Part shown: one piece after another, positions 24,168-31,104 of the stretch
Position numbering within the stretch: the stretch's first letter is position 1
How the letters are laid out: every line of letters starts with the position of its first letter
Source of the DNA: Thermoflexales bacterium
GTDB taxonomy: Bacteria; Chloroflexota; Anaerolineae; B4-G1; DUEL01
Direction of reading: 5' to 3'
DNA: 34,391 nt
Assembly (NCBI GenBank): GCA_014360895.1
Contig: JACIWQ010000004.1
Coordinates: 1 to 34,391, forward strand
Notes under the pieces: generated by a model
Database searches by the model: none
Told to the model about the DNA's origin: nothing
Seen by the model: the letters and a program-made list of their open reading frames with translations, nothing else
Position numbers and translations under genes: made by a program

Positions 24168-24581
24168 ATGTTTGAACCCCGAATTGTCGCTTTCTTGTGC
24201 AACTGGTGCTCCTACGCCGGAGCGGACAACGCCGGCATCGCGCGGATGAAGTCGCCGCCGAACATCCTGCCCATCCGGGTGATGTGCTCCGGGCGGGTCT
24301 CGCCGGAGATGATTCTGCGGGCCTTCCGCGCCGGCGCCGACGGCGTCCTGGTGCTGGGCTGCCACATCGGCGACTGCCACTACATCAACGGAAACCACCG
24401 CACCGCGAAGCGCATCCCGCTCCTGCGCAACCTGCTGGCCTACGTGGGCATCAACCCCCAGCGGCTGCGGCTGGACTGGGTCTCCTCGGCGGAGGCGCCG
24501 AAGTTCGCCCAGGTCACCGCCGAATTCGTGGAGACGGTCCGCGCCCTGGGGCCCATCAAGGACGAATTGGGCCTAAAGTGA
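24168..24581 (+). CDS. mvhD: MvhD/FlpD-family iron-sulfur electron-transfer subunit (copy 2)
   Basis: The 137-aa product is a close paralogue of the first MvhD, with C11, C14 (LCNWCSYAGAD), C40, C65 and C70 in the expected places. It should pass electrons to HdrA. It follows hdrA in the cluster, separated only by the four-helix-bundle insertion. The repeat array directly upstream leaves no obvious ribosome-binding site, so translation may depend on coupling or be weak. A strong hairpin overlaps the stop codon, so the Hdr transcript probably ends here. Confidence 0.93.
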   Translation: MFEPRIVAFLCNWCSYAGADNAGIARMKSPPNILPIRVMCSGRVSPEMILRAFRAGADGVLVLGCHIGDCHYINGNHRTAKRIPLLRNLLAYVGINPQRLRLDWVSSAEAPKFAQVTAEFVETVRALGPIKDELGLK

Positions 24582-24616
24582 CAGTCACCTTTGAGGTGAC
24601 TGTCACTTTACTTTTT
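24575..24616 (+). terminator. Rho-independent terminator after mvhD2
   Basis: A perfect 16-bp stem (aaagtgacagtcacct / aggtgactgtcacttt) with a 3-nt loop is followed by acttttt. The left arm includes the mvhD2 stop codon. The perfect symmetry could also reflect a dispersed palindromic repeat used as a terminator. Confidence 0.85.
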
Positions 24617-24635
24617 GGACAACATTGGCTATAAT
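24607..24635 (+). promoter_or_regulatory. Promoter of the toxin-antitoxin island
   Basis: A perfect TATAAT (24630-24635) has a weaker -35, TTTACT (24607-24612), at a 17-base spacing. The -35 overlaps the tail of the preceding terminator. The alternative TTGGAC is only 9 bases away and is not credible. Confidence 0.6.
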
Positions 24636-24653
24636 TGGATTGCGTTAGCCAAT
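24624..24653. promoter_or_regulatory. Inverted repeat over the -10 region (candidate antitoxin operator)
   Basis: The 8-bp arms attggcta (24624-24631) and tagccaat (24646-24653) are exact reverse complements with a 14-bp spacer. The left arm overlaps the TATAAT, and the antitoxin start is 18 bases downstream, as expected for autoregulation by a Phd-type antitoxin. Confidence 0.65.
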
Positions 24654-24670
24654 TAGGGGGGGGTCAAGGG

Positions 24671-24952
24671 ATGCCCACGGTCATATCGGCGACGGAGGCG
24701 AAGAACCGTTTCGGGGAGGTCATCCGCCGGGTCTACCGGGACGGCGAGACCTTCATCGTGGAGCGGGACGGTCTCCCGGTGGTAATGATTGTGCCGGTGC
24801 GAGAGACGGCAATGGCCAGTCTCCGGCGATTTGCGCGCGCGGTTCGGGCCGCGGCTCAGGAAGCCGAGACGCTGGGAATCACCGAGGAGGGCGTGGAGCA
24901 GAGCGTAGAGGAAATCCGGGAGGAACTCCACCGGGAGCGCTGGGGTGGGTAG
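24671..24952 (+). CDS. Phd/YefM-type antitoxin
   Basis: The 93-aa product has the Phd/YefM N-terminal DNA-binding fold (VISATEAKNRFGEVIRRVYRDGETFIVERDGLPVVMIVP) and a charged C-terminal toxin-binding tail. It should bind the PIN toxin encoded next and repress its own promoter. I start it at the ATG at 24671 because the family begins with this sequence; an earlier TTG at 24635 falls within the promoter. It opens a run of seven small overlapping or closely spaced genes of toxin-antitoxin type. Confidence 0.87.
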   Translation: MPTVISATEAKNRFGEVIRRVYRDGETFIVERDGLPVVMIVPVRETAMASLRRFARAVRAAAQEAETLGITEEGVEQSVEEIREELHRERWGG

Positions 24953-24968
24953 AGGACCGTTGCGGGTT

Positions 24969-25454
24969 ATGGCGGATACCAACATCCTCATCAGCGGCGT
25001 GATTTTCCCTCGCGCGGCCTATGAGTTCCTGCGACATGCTTTGCGAGGGGACTTCACCCTGGTCGTCTCGGAACAAATCTTGGCCGAAGTACGCCGCTGG
25101 ATGGAGAAGAAAGCGACACCGCTCCAGCGCGCTGCGCTGGAGGTTTTCCTGGAAGAGGGGGCCTTTGAGATTGTACCGGATCCCCCCGCAGAGGAAATTC
25201 GTCAGCATACTAACCTGGTGAGGGATGTCAAAGATATTCCGATCGTCCTCGCTGCGATACAAGCGGGCGTAGATTTCCTTGTCACCAACGACCAGGATTT
25301 GATCGCCGAAGGTGAGACAACGGCTCTGCTCCGCCGCTACGTATCCCCGATGCATGTAGTAACCTTTCTACGTGAAGTGATGGGCTGGAGCCCGGAGGAA
25401 CTGGAGGCGGTCCGGCAACGGACGTGGGAGGAGGTAGAAGATGAGACTGCATAA
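24969..25454 (+). CDS. PIN-domain toxin (VapC-like)
   Basis: The 161-aa reading has a PIN domain: first acidic residue in MADTNILISGV, a conserved Glu in SEQILAEVRRW, and TNDQDL near the C-terminal part of the domain. These acidic residues bind Mg2+ in RNase toxins. The start is uncertain: ATG at 24969 gives the usual family N-terminus, while TTG at 24960 and GTG at 24945 are in frame and would overlap the antitoxin gene. It overlaps the HicB-like gene by 14 bases. Paired with the Phd-type antitoxin upstream. Confidence 0.85.
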   Translation: MADTNILISGVIFPRAAYEFLRHALRGDFTLVVSEQILAEVRRWMEKKATPLQRAALEVFLEEGAFEIVPDPPAEEIRQHTNLVRDVKDIPIVLAAIQAGVDFLVTNDQDLIAEGETTALLRRYVSPMHVVTFLREVMGWSPEELEAVRQRTWEEVEDETA

Positions 25455-25683
25455 ACTGCCCCTTGTATTTGAGCCTCAGCCGGAAGGCGGATACACGGTG
25501 ACCTGCCCGCTGATTCCGGAACTGATCACCGAAGGGGATACCGTTGAGGAGGCGCTGGAGAACGTCCGGGATGCCTTGGTTGCAGTGATGGAGGCCTGTG
25601 AGGACCTGAATCGTCCTGTGCCGCCAATTTTACAGCATTTGGCAGATGTTAGCCCGCCATTCGGCACTCCAGCAACTCTGTGA
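25441..25683 (+). CDS. HicB-like antitoxin-type protein
   Basis: The 80-aa product matches the HicB N-terminal fold: LPLVFEPQPEGGYTVTCPLIPEL, then EEALENVRDALVAVMEAC. HicB normally neutralises HicA, but no HicA gene is next to it; its neighbours are a PIN toxin gene (14-bp overlap) and a nucleotidyltransferase gene (38-bp overlap). No C-terminal DNA-binding domain is visible. It may be an orphan or may have adapted to one of the neighbouring toxins. Confidence 0.83.
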   Translation: MRLHKLPLVFEPQPEGGYTVTCPLIPELITEGDTVEEALENVRDALVAVMEACEDLNRPVPPILQHLADVSPPFGTPATL

Positions 25684-26071
25684 ATCCTTCGGCGTGGACA
25701 TCCTCTACGCCTTCGGCAGCCGGGCCGGGGAGGTCCGGGCCTGGCTGGAAGGGAAGGCTGATGCGCTTGCCCCCGGCCCTTCGGATGTGGATATCGGGGT
25801 GAAGCCCGCGCGGGGGGTTCACCTCTCCGTCCACGACAAGGTCCGGCTGGCGGTCGCGCTGGAGGACCTCCTCGGCGTCCACCGGGTGGACCTGGTTTCG
25901 CTGGACGACGCGGACCCCTTTCTGGCGGCGGAGATTATCCGGGGCGAGCGCCTCTACGCCCGCGACGAGGACGACGCCGACGAGTACGACCTCTACGTCC
26001 TGCGCCGCGCGGGGGACCTGGCCCCGCTGGAGCGGGAACGGCTCGCGTTGATTCTGGGAGAGGCGGTATGA
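25646..26071 (+). CDS. MntA-like minimal nucleotidyltransferase antitoxin
   Basis: The 141-aa product has the nucleotidyltransferase pattern, with GS at residues 24-25 (YAFGSRAGEV) and the metal-binding pair D47-D49 (SDVDIGV), then HRVDLVSL carrying a third Asp. In MntA antitoxins the toxin HepT is inactivated by AMP transfer. The gap between GS and DXD is 21 residues rather than the usual 10, because of an extra stretch RAWLEGKADALAPG. It overlaps the HicB-like gene at its start and the HepT gene by 4 bases at its end. Confidence 0.86.
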   Translation: MLARHSALQQLCESFGVDILYAFGSRAGEVRAWLEGKADALAPGPSDVDIGVKPARGVHLSVHDKVRLAVALEDLLGVHRVDLVSLDDADPFLAAEIIRGERLYARDEDDADEYDLYVLRRAGDLAPLERERLALILGEAV

Positions 26072-26526
26072 CGCCCGGCAAAATCTCCCAGCGGGTGGTG
26101 GCGGACCGGCTGGCCTGGGTGGAGCGGATGCTGGGGGAAATCCGCTCCCTTCCGCTGGCCGACCGGGAGGCCTTCTTCGCCGACCGGCGCAACCTGTGGG
26201 CGGCGGAATCCTGCCTGCGGCGGGCGCTGGAGGCGCTGCTGGACCTGGGCCGGCACATCCTGGCGAAGGGTTTCGGTGTCGGAGTGACGGAGTACAGGGA
26301 AATCGCGGCAGCCCTGGGAGAGCGCGACGTTCTCTCTCCCGACGAGGTGGCCCTCTTGAGAACATTGGCCGGATACCGGAACCGGCTGGTCCACTTCTAC
26401 CACGAAGTGAGTCCGGAGGAACTCTACGAGATTTGTCGCCAGCGCCTGAGCGACGTGGAGGAAATCGCGGCGGCATACCGGCGCTGGCTGGGAGAGCATC
26501 CGGAATGGCTGAACGAACGGCTGTAG
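26068..26526 (+). CDS. HepT-like HEPN ribonuclease toxin (DUF86)
   Basis: The 152-aa helical protein matches HepT. The catalytic RX4H motif is R104-NRLV-H109, and Y111 completes RX4HXY, where the tyrosine is the AMPylation target in studied MntA/HepT pairs. It should cleave RNA (tRNA in known cases) when not AMPylated. It overlaps the MntA-like gene upstream by 4 bases, the usual order and coupling, and the next nucleotidyltransferase gene by 22 bases. Confidence 0.9.
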   Translation: MTPGKISQRVVADRLAWVERMLGEIRSLPLADREAFFADRRNLWAAESCLRRALEALLDLGRHILAKGFGVGVTEYREIAAALGERDVLSPDEVALLRTLAGYRNRLVHFYHEVSPEELYEICRQRLSDVEEIAAAYRRWLGEHPEWLNERL

Positions 26527-26882
26527 GGTTTCCCGCTGTGATTCGGGCCCGAGGCTTCCCGGAAGTGGACGCCCAGGCCTTTCGCGCGCTGGTCCAGCGG
26601 CTGGTCAAAGCGCTGCACCCAGAGAAAATCATCCTTTTCGGGTCTTACGCCCGGGGCACCGCCACAACCGACAGCGACGTGGACCTGCTGGTCGTGATGG
26701 AAACCGGCGATCCTCCTGTTGAGCGATACCTGAAAGTATCTCGCCTGTTGCGCCCCCGTCCCTTTCCGGTAGACATCCTGGTCAAGACTCCGGAGGAAAT
26801 CCAACAGGCATTAGCGAAGGGGGATTTTTTCATCCGGGAAATTCTCCAGCACGGTCTGGTTCTGTATGAGCGCCATCCTTGA
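26505..26882 (+). CDS. Minimal nucleotidyltransferase (second MNT)
   Basis: The 125-aa product has the canonical GSX10DXD motif: G46-S47 in ILFGSYARGTA and D58-D60 in SDVDLLVV, with a later Asp in FPVDILV. It belongs to the MNT group usually coupled to HEPN proteins. The ATG at 26505 lies inside the HepT gene; GTG at 26538 is an alternative. It overlaps the downstream HEPN gene by 17 bases. Base composition is less GC-rich than the redox genes around the island. Confidence 0.87.
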   Translation: MAERTAVGFPAVIRARGFPEVDAQAFRALVQRLVKALHPEKIILFGSYARGTATTDSDVDLLVVMETGDPPVERYLKVSRLLRPRPFPVDILVKTPEEIQQALAKGDFFIREILQHGLVLYERHP

Positions 26883-27252
26883 CCCAAAAGCATGGGTTGC
26901 CAGAGCCGAGGAGGATTACCGGCTGGCCCAATCAGCGTTGCGCCGGAAGCGGCCGTTGTTGTACGGTGCCTGCTTTCACGCCCAACAGTGCGCCGAGAAA
27001 TATCTGAAAGCCTTGCTGGTTCTCCGTGAACGAGACTTTCCGAAGACGCATGACCTGACCGCCTTGGTCGCTCTGTGTGAAGAGGTGGGCATCATCGTGC
27101 CCGTCCATCCGGACGACCTGGACCGGCTCTCCGCTTATGCTGTCGGCGTCCGCTATCCGGGCGAGGAACCCCTTCCAGAAGAAGCCCGGGCGGCCGTGCA
27201 AATAGCGGGAAAAGTCCGGCGGTTCGCCCGCCGATTGCTGGGACTCAAATAA
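26866..27252 (+). CDS. HEPN domain protein (second MNT/HEPN pair)
   Basis: The 128-aa product has the HEPN pattern LLYGACFHAQQCAEKYLKALL and KTHDLTALV. Unlike the HepT protein upstream it lacks a clear RX4-6H catalytic motif, so it may bind nucleotides or a partner without cutting RNA, or use other residues. It overlaps the second nucleotidyltransferase gene by 17 bases and closes the island; the iron-sulfur gene of the redox cluster starts 21 bases later. Confidence 0.88.
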   Translation: MSAILDPKAWVARAEEDYRLAQSALRRKRPLLYGACFHAQQCAEKYLKALLVLRERDFPKTHDLTALVALCEEVGIIVPVHPDDLDRLSAYAVGVRYPGEEPLPEEARAAVQIAGKVRRFARRLLGLK

Positions 27253-27273
27253 CACCGAGAGGAGTACCTGCGA

Positions 27274-28098
27274 ATGGCTCCAAACGACCTTCTGGACACC
27301 CTGCGCGCCCACGTGGCGGAGAAACTCCCCGAACTGGACGGCGTCGTTGGCCTGCGGCGGACCGTCGTGGGCACCGCGCCGCATCTCTTCCGCCAGGGGG
27401 ACGACCTCTCCGAACTGGTCCTCTTCCCCCGCTACCCCCTGGCCCCGGTGGTCTCCCTGCTCCAGAAGCGCTACCCGCAGGCCCGCTTCGGCATCGTCGC
27501 CCGCGCCTGCGACCTGCGCGCGCTGGTGGAGATGGCCAAGCGGAACCAAGTGGACCCCGACCGGCTCTACATCCTGGGGGTCGCCTGCACCGCAGAGGAG
27601 GCGGAAGAGTGCCACTGCGACGCCTCCTTCCCGAAGACGGAGGGCTGGCCGCAGGCGGTGGCGTTGGGGACGCCATCTCCCGCCGGCTCGCCCAATCCCA
27701 TCATCGCCCGGTATGAGACGATGGGCCTGGCGGAGCGCTGGGCCTTCTGGCGGGAACAGTTCGCCAAGTGCATCAAATGCTACGGCTGCCGCAACATCTG
27801 CCCGGAGTGCTTCTGCGAGGCCTGCGCGCTGGAGGACCCGTTGTGGGTGGAGCCGGGGGTGCTGGCCCCGCCCTTCCCGTCCTTCCACCTCATCCGAGCC
27901 ATGCACATGGCGACCCGCTGCGTCGGCTGCCGCCAGTGCGAGTTGACCTGCCCGGCCCACATCCCGCTGACCGTCCTCTACGACCTCCTGCGGCGGGACG
28001 TAGCGGAACTGCTGAGCTACGAAGTCGGCGCCGACCTCTTCGCCGCCCCGCCGCTCTCGCTGACGCTGGCCGACGCGCCGATTGTAGAGGTGGAGTGA
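27274..28098 (+). CDS. FrhB/FdhB-like iron-sulfur subunit with two [4Fe-4S] motifs
   Basis: The 274-aa protein probably transfers electrons between formate dehydrogenase and the MvhD-Hdr complex. Residues about 50-110 (YPLAPVVSLLQKRYPQARFG, ACDLRALVEMAKRNQVD, LGVAC) resemble the FrhB/FdhB and related N-terminal region. Cysteine groups follow at C166-C169-C172-C176 (CIKCYGCRNICP) with C179, C181 and C184 nearby, and C216-C219-C222-C226 (CVGCRQCELTCP). Whether it binds a flavin or cofactor F420 cannot be decided. GAGGAG lies nine bases before the ATG. It is upstream of fdhA with a YgiT-type gene between them. Confidence 0.85.
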   Translation: MAPNDLLDTLRAHVAEKLPELDGVVGLRRTVVGTAPHLFRQGDDLSELVLFPRYPLAPVVSLLQKRYPQARFGIVARACDLRALVEMAKRNQVDPDRLYILGVACTAEEAEECHCDASFPKTEGWPQAVALGTPSPAGSPNPIIARYETMGLAERWAFWREQFAKCIKCYGCRNICPECFCEACALEDPLWVEPGVLAPPFPSFHLIRAMHMATRCVGCRQCELTCPAHIPLTVLYDLLRRDVAELLSYEVGADLFAAPPLSLTLADAPIVEVE

Positions 28099-28112
28099 GG
28101 CCAGGGGGCATG

Positions 28113-28223
28113 ATGTCTCAAGAGGGCCCTTCGCCTGGATACCTCGGTTGGGATACGGATTTTAACCGCACGCCCCAGAAGCGAAGAACACCGGATGACC
28201 TTCTGCGCGAGTGGGCCAGTTAG
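28113..28223 (+). CDS. Small hypothetical protein
   Basis: A 36-residue reading frame (MSQEGPSPGYLGWDTDFNRT..., ending DDLLREWAS) starts at ATG 28113 (or 28110) after an AGGGGG sequence and ends 10 bases before the YgiT-type gene. I do not recognise it. The position upstream of a YgiT zinc finger gene is where a toxin partner often lies, but this frame is much shorter than such toxins; it may be a remnant. Confidence 0.35.
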   Translation: MSQEGPSPGYLGWDTDFNRTPQKRRTPDDLLREWAS

Positions 28224-28233
28224 GAAAAGCGCT

Positions 28234-28455
28234 GTGGAATGTATTTATTGCACAGGGACACTGGTCCGAAAACCGGTCAGTTACACTGTCTCCCGGAGGG
28301 GGTATCACCTCATTGTGGATGCGGTCCCGGCGTGGGTATGTGACCAATGCGAGGAGGCACTGTTTGACGAAGAGGCCGTCCGGGCCATCCAGGACATGTT
28401 GGCCGAGATTGATCGCAGGGTGGAGAGCCTTTCCCCTTCTCCGGTTCTGGCCTGA
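28234..28455 (+). CDS. YgiT-type zinc finger protein
   Basis: The 73-aa reading from GTG at 28234 has two CxxC pairs (CIYC near residue 3-6 and CDQC near 37-40) flanking a beta-rich segment, the pattern of YgiT/MqsA-like N-terminal zinc fingers. Such proteins are antitoxins in MqsRA-like and DUF4258-containing pairs. AGGAAAA precedes the start. No complete toxin gene is adjacent. It sits between the fdhB-like and fdhA genes, another insertion in the redox cluster. Confidence 0.82.
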   Translation: MECIYCTGTLVRKPVSYTVSRRGYHLIVDAVPAWVCDQCEEALFDEEAVRAIQDMLAEIDRRVESLSPSPVLA

Positions 28456-28504
28456 CCTGTGATAATGGCGGCGCTTCTGGCCCGAATCCGTGCCAATTTC
28501 TTTA

Positions 28505-28561
28505 ATGCTCATGTACGCCGCAATGACCAAACTGGAAAAATTGCTGGCCGAAGAGAACTAA
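28505..28561 (+). other. Very short reading frame, possible gene remnant
   Basis: An 18-codon frame (MLMYAAMTKLEKLLAEEN) ends next to the repeat before fdhA. Nothing identifies it; it may be chance or the tail of a lost gene. The 28456-28589 gap shows nothing else apart from the repeat at 28562-28585. Confidence 0.15.
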
Positions 28562-28585
28562 CACGCAATACGCAACACGGAGTAC
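28562..28585. repeat. 'acgcaatacgcaacacgg' repeat copy before fdhA
   Basis: Direct copies of the acggaatacg-type motif end four bases before the fdhA ATG, in the place where a ribosome-binding site would be expected. Confidence 0.8.
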
Positions 28586-28589
28586 CCCT

Positions 28590-30659
28590 ATGGACTACCG
28601 AAACATCCTCACCGTCTGCCCGTACTGCGGGGCCGGTTGCGGCCTCTACCTGCAGGTCCTGGACGGAGAGATTGTCGGCGTGCTGCCGGCTAAAGAGCAC
28701 CCCGTCAGCGAGGGGAAACTCTGCATCAAGGGCTGGAACGCCGCCGCCTTCGTCCACCACCCGGACCGGCTGACAACCCCCCTCATCCGGGAGGGCAACG
28801 CCTTCCGGGAGGCATCCTGGGACGAGGCGCTGGGCCTGGTCGCGGAGCAGTTGCTCCACATCCGCGATACCTACGGCCCCGACGCCCTGGGCTTCCTGGT
28901 CTCCGCCAAGTGCACCAACGAGGAGAACTACCTGGCCCAGAAACTGGCCCGCGCCGTCTTTAAGACCAACAACGTGGACCACTGCGCCCGTCTCTGACAC
29001 TCCCCCACGGTGGCCGGTCTGGCCGCCGCGTTCGGCAGTGGCGCGATGACCAACTCCACCCCGGAGTTCAGCCAGTACACCCGGTGCTTCCTTATCACCG
29101 GCTCCAACACCACTGAGGCCCATCCCCTGGTCGCCAGCCACGTCCTGAAGGCGAAGGAGCGGGGCGCGAAAGTGGTCGTGATTGACCCGCGCGAGGTGCA
29201 GATCGGCCGCCTGGCCGACCTCTACCTGCGCCCCCGCCCCGGCACCGACGTCGCCTGGCTCAACGGCCTGATGTACGTCATCGTCACCGAGGAGTTGGCC
29301 GACCAGGAGTTCATAGAGAAGCGGACCGAGGGGTTTGAGGAGATGTGGCGGGTGGTCCAGCAGTACCCGCCGGAGCGGGTGGAAGAAATCACCGGCATCC
29401 CCGCGGACGACCTGCGGGCCGCGGCGCGGATGTACGCCCAGAACAAACCCGCCGCCATCCTCTACGCGATGGGCATCACCCAGCACACCACCGGCGTGGA
29501 CAACGTCAAGAGCATCGCCAACCTGGCTATGCTCACCGGCAACCTGGGCATCCCCGGCGGCGGCGTCAACCCCCTGCGGGGCCAGAACAACGTCCAGGGC
29601 GCCTGCGACATGGGTGGTCTCCCCAACGTCTACCCGGCCTACCAGCCCGTCACCTCGCCGGAGGCGAAGGCCAAATTTGAGGCCGCCTGGGGCGTGGAGG
29701 GCCTCTCCGACCGGATCGGCCTGACCGTCGTGGAGATGGTGAACGCGGCGGGGGAGGGGCGGCTGCGGGGCCTCTTCGTAATGGGCGAAAACCCCATGCT
29801 CTCCGACCCCGACATCCAGCACGCGCGGGAGTGTTTGGAGAGACTGGAGTTCCTGGTGGTGCAGGACATTTTCCTCACCGAGACGGCCCAACTGGCCCAT
29901 GTGGTCCTTCCGGGGGCGTCGTTCGCCGAGAAGGACGGCACCTTCACCGCCACCGACCGGCGCATCCAGCGGGTGCGGAAGGCCGTGGAGCCGCCGGGCC
30001 AGGCGAAGGCCGACTGGGAAATCCTCTGTGAACTGGCCAAGCGTCTTACGCAACACGCAATACGCAATACGCAGTGGGACTATCCCTCCCCGGCCGAAAT
30101 CATGTCCGAAATCGCCCGCGTCGCGCCCTCCTACGGCGGCGTCACCTACGAGCGGCTGGACCGGGAGGGCTCCCTCCAGTGGCCCGTCCCGTCGGTAGAC
30201 CATCCCGGCACGCCGTACCTGCACAAGGAGAAGTTCACCCGGGGCCTGGGCCGCTTCCACGCCATAGAGTTCCAGGAGGCGGCGGAACTGCCCGACGAGG
30301 AGTACCCGTTCATCCTCACCACGGGCCGCATGATGTTCCAGTTCCACACCGGAACGATGACCCGCCGGTCGCCCAAACTGGAGCAGGAGGCGCCGGAGCC
30401 CTACGTGGAGATGAATCCCGAGGACGCGGCCCGCATCGGCCTGGACGGCACGCGGCGGGTGCGGGTGGTCAGCCGCCGGGGCGCCATTGAGGTCGCCGTC
30501 CGGCTGACGGAGCGCATCCGGCCCGGCGTTGTCTTCATCCCCTTCCACTACGCAGAGGCCGCGGCCAACGTCCTCACCCACGCCGCGCTGGACCCCGTCG
30601 CCAAAATCCCGGAGTACAAGGTCTGCGCGGTGCGGGTGGAACCGGTGGGGGAAAAGTGA
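28590..30659 (+). CDS. fdhA: Formate dehydrogenase alpha subunit, selenoprotein (Sec136)
   Basis: Read through the TGA at 28995-28997, this is a 689-aa molybdopterin (bis-MGD) formate dehydrogenase. The N-terminal [4Fe-4S] motif is C10-C13-C17-C45 (CPYCGAGC). U136 is in [18 protein letters not shown], aligned with the Sec of E. coli FdhF (CARVUHGPSVAGL). Molybdopterin domains follow ([37 protein letters not shown]) and a C-terminal MGD-binding domain ([20 protein letters not shown]). It is the short cytoplasmic type without NuoG-like extensions. An in-frame repeat insertion (THAIRNTQ-like, near residues 486-495) interrupts a loop. A SECIS-like hairpin follows the TGA. It should interconvert formate and CO2. 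Confidence 0.95.
29008..29028 (+). promoter_or_regulatory. Predicted bacterial SECIS hairpin in fdhA
   Basis: An 8-bp stem (cggtggcc/ggccgccg, one G-U pair) carries the apical loop ggtct. The loop begins 18 bases after the TGA, the same distance and loop sequence as in E. coli fdhF. Confidence 0.9.
30047..30074. repeat. 'acgcaatacg' repeat copy inside fdhA
   Basis: tacgcaacacgcaatacgc followed by aatacgcag lies in frame and encodes about nine residues (TQHAIRNTQ) between an otherwise normal ELAKRL and YPSPAEIM. It is the same motif as the intergenic copies. Confidence 0.85.
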
Positions 30660-30703
30660 AGCGTGAGGCGTGAAGCGTGAAGCGTGAAACGTGAAACGTG
30701 AGG
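30656..30703. repeat. 'cgtgaaacgtgaagcgtgagg' repeat
   Basis: Degenerate copies of gcgtgaa(g/a/c) fill the whole fdhA-hypA gap. It is the same family as 2399-2434 in reverse orientation. Confidence 0.85.
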
Positions 30704-30707
30704 CGGA

Positions 30708-31049
30708 ATGCACGAACTCTCCGTCACCCAATCTATTCTGGACATCGCCCTGGCCCACGCGCAGGGGGCCGGGGCGAGTCGTATTCTGAAGGTGAATCTG
30801 GTCATCGGGGAACTCTCCGGGCTGGTGGGGGAGTACATCCAGTTCTATTTTGACTTCGTCAGCAAGGGGACCCCGGCGGAGGGGGCGGAGTTGACTTTCC
30901 GGCGCGTGCCCGCGCGCTTCCGCTGCCTGGACTGCGGGGCGGAGTACGAGCCCGACGGGGACGACTGGACCTGTCCGGTATGCGGCGCGCTGCGGCCCAT
31001 CGCCGTCGGGGGGAAGGAACTGCTGGTGGAGAGCATAGAGGTGGAGTGA
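30708..31049 (+). CDS. hypA: HypA/HybF nickel metallochaperone
   Basis: The 113-aa product has the nickel-binding N-terminus MHE and a zinc finger with C73, C76, C89 and C92 (CLDC...CPVC), so it should deliver nickel to a [NiFe] hydrogenase large subunit. No hydrogenase or other hyp gene is in the window. It lies between fdhA and mobA, co-directional, which suggests that hydrogenase maturation or a hydrogenase linked to this formate/Hdr complex is encoded elsewhere. No clear ribosome-binding site because of the repeat upstream. Confidence 0.95.
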   Translation: MHELSVTQSILDIALAHAQGAGASRILKVNLVIGELSGLVGEYIQFYFDFVSKGTPAEGAELTFRRVPARFRCLDCGAEYEPDGDDWTCPVCGALRPIAVGGKELLVESIEVE

Positions 31050-31104
31050 GGGGGGCAGAGGGGCGGAGGAACAGGAGAGCAGAGGGGCGGAGGAGCCGGG
31101 GACG

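Noticed and set aside
24615-24635. Promoter TTGGAC with TATAAT
   Set aside because: Spacer of only 9 bases; the TTTACT at 17 bases is a better -35.
28995-28997. fdhA split by a stop codon (pseudogene)
   Set aside because: Same reasoning: TGA at the known catalytic Sec position with a fdhF-like hairpin.
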